DNA from: Hormiphora californensis
Taxonomy: Eukaryota > Ctenophora > Tentaculata > Cydippida > Pleurobrachiidae
NCBI GenBank assembly: GCA_020137815.1
Contig: CM035355.1
Span: 3,926,750-3,990,749 of the forward strand
Direction: 5' to 3'
Length of the DNA stretch: 64,000 nucleotides
The position numbers and the translations under genes are program-made. Under the pieces are notes generated by a model. It saw only the letters and a program-made list of their open reading frames with translations. It was not told the DNA's origin and did no database searches. Shown piece by piece: positions 1-64,000 of this stretch. Position 1 is the first letter of the stretch, and every line of letters starts with the position of its first letter.

Positions 1-69
<69 letters not shown>

Positions 70-84
70 CAGAGAGAGAGAGAC

Positions 85-117
<33 letters not shown>

Positions 118-125
118 GAGAAAGG
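1..125. repeat. (AG)n microsatellite with AGAC variants
   Basis: A pure AG run over the first 60 bases, then mixed AGAG and AGAC units. It sits in the intron next to the last visible dynein exon and continues off the left edge. Confidence 0.97.
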
Positions 126-136
126 GAGAGATATAC

Positions 137-63939
<63,803 letters not shown>

Positions 63940-64000
63940 CTGGAAGAGGTTGTGACGTCATTTTATATATGACGTCATGATGTGGTGTTATACATTGTGT

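Overview
The window is animal nuclear DNA. Almost all of it is one multi-exon gene on the minus strand that I identify as a dynein heavy chain. It reads from the N-terminal tail at the right edge to the C-terminal AAA6 region at the left edge, and it runs off both ends. I place 77 exons, nearly all with GT-AG borders and matching codon phases. Spliceosomal introns, LDLa receptors, a CAP protein, a CR1/L2-like LINE, a Penelope-like element and many foldback elements point to an invertebrate or early-branching animal. The sequence does not let me name the species.

The dynein is unusual. The stalk, the microtubule-binding region and the AAA2 and AAA3 Walker A motifs are kept. The AAA1 site, which powers motile dyneins, is degraded in both Walker A and Walker B, and the AAA4 P-loop is erased. 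This pattern suggests a DNHD1-like, probably non-motor or atypical dynein. The DNHD1 assignment is an inference that needs a tree.

Layout, left to right. 0.1-9.98 kb: C-terminal, AAA6 and AAA5 exons, interrupted at 2.9-7.2 kb by two small inverted-repeat elements and a rearranged MATH/BTB-like gene. 10-15.1 kb: a full-length LINE with two intact ORFs. 15.2-20.4 kb: stalk exons split by an intact Penelope-like element (16.3-19.6 kb). 20.6-24.9 kb: AAA4, AAA3 and late AAA2 exons. 25.0-35.6 kb: two introns holding three foldback elements with minisatellite arms and an intronless, membrane-anchored CAP-domain gene. 35.7-42.9 kb: AAA2, AAA1 and linker exons. 43.3-43.8 kb: a small intronless gene with a UBA-like domain behind a TATA box. 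44.2-46.4 kb: tail exons. 46.6-57.0 kb: a 10.4-kb composite DNA transposon with 20-bp inverted ends and TA flanks. 57.1-63.9 kb: first tail exons, with an intronless LDLa-type GPCR gene in one intron.

Every gene-sized passenger in the introns (LINE, Penelope-like element, MATH/BTB, CAP, UBA-like, GPCR) lies on the plus strand, opposite to the host gene. The frame breaks I found in dynein exons (three single extra bases) and most of those in the GPCR all lie in 57-64 kb, so local consensus errors compete with real gene decay there.
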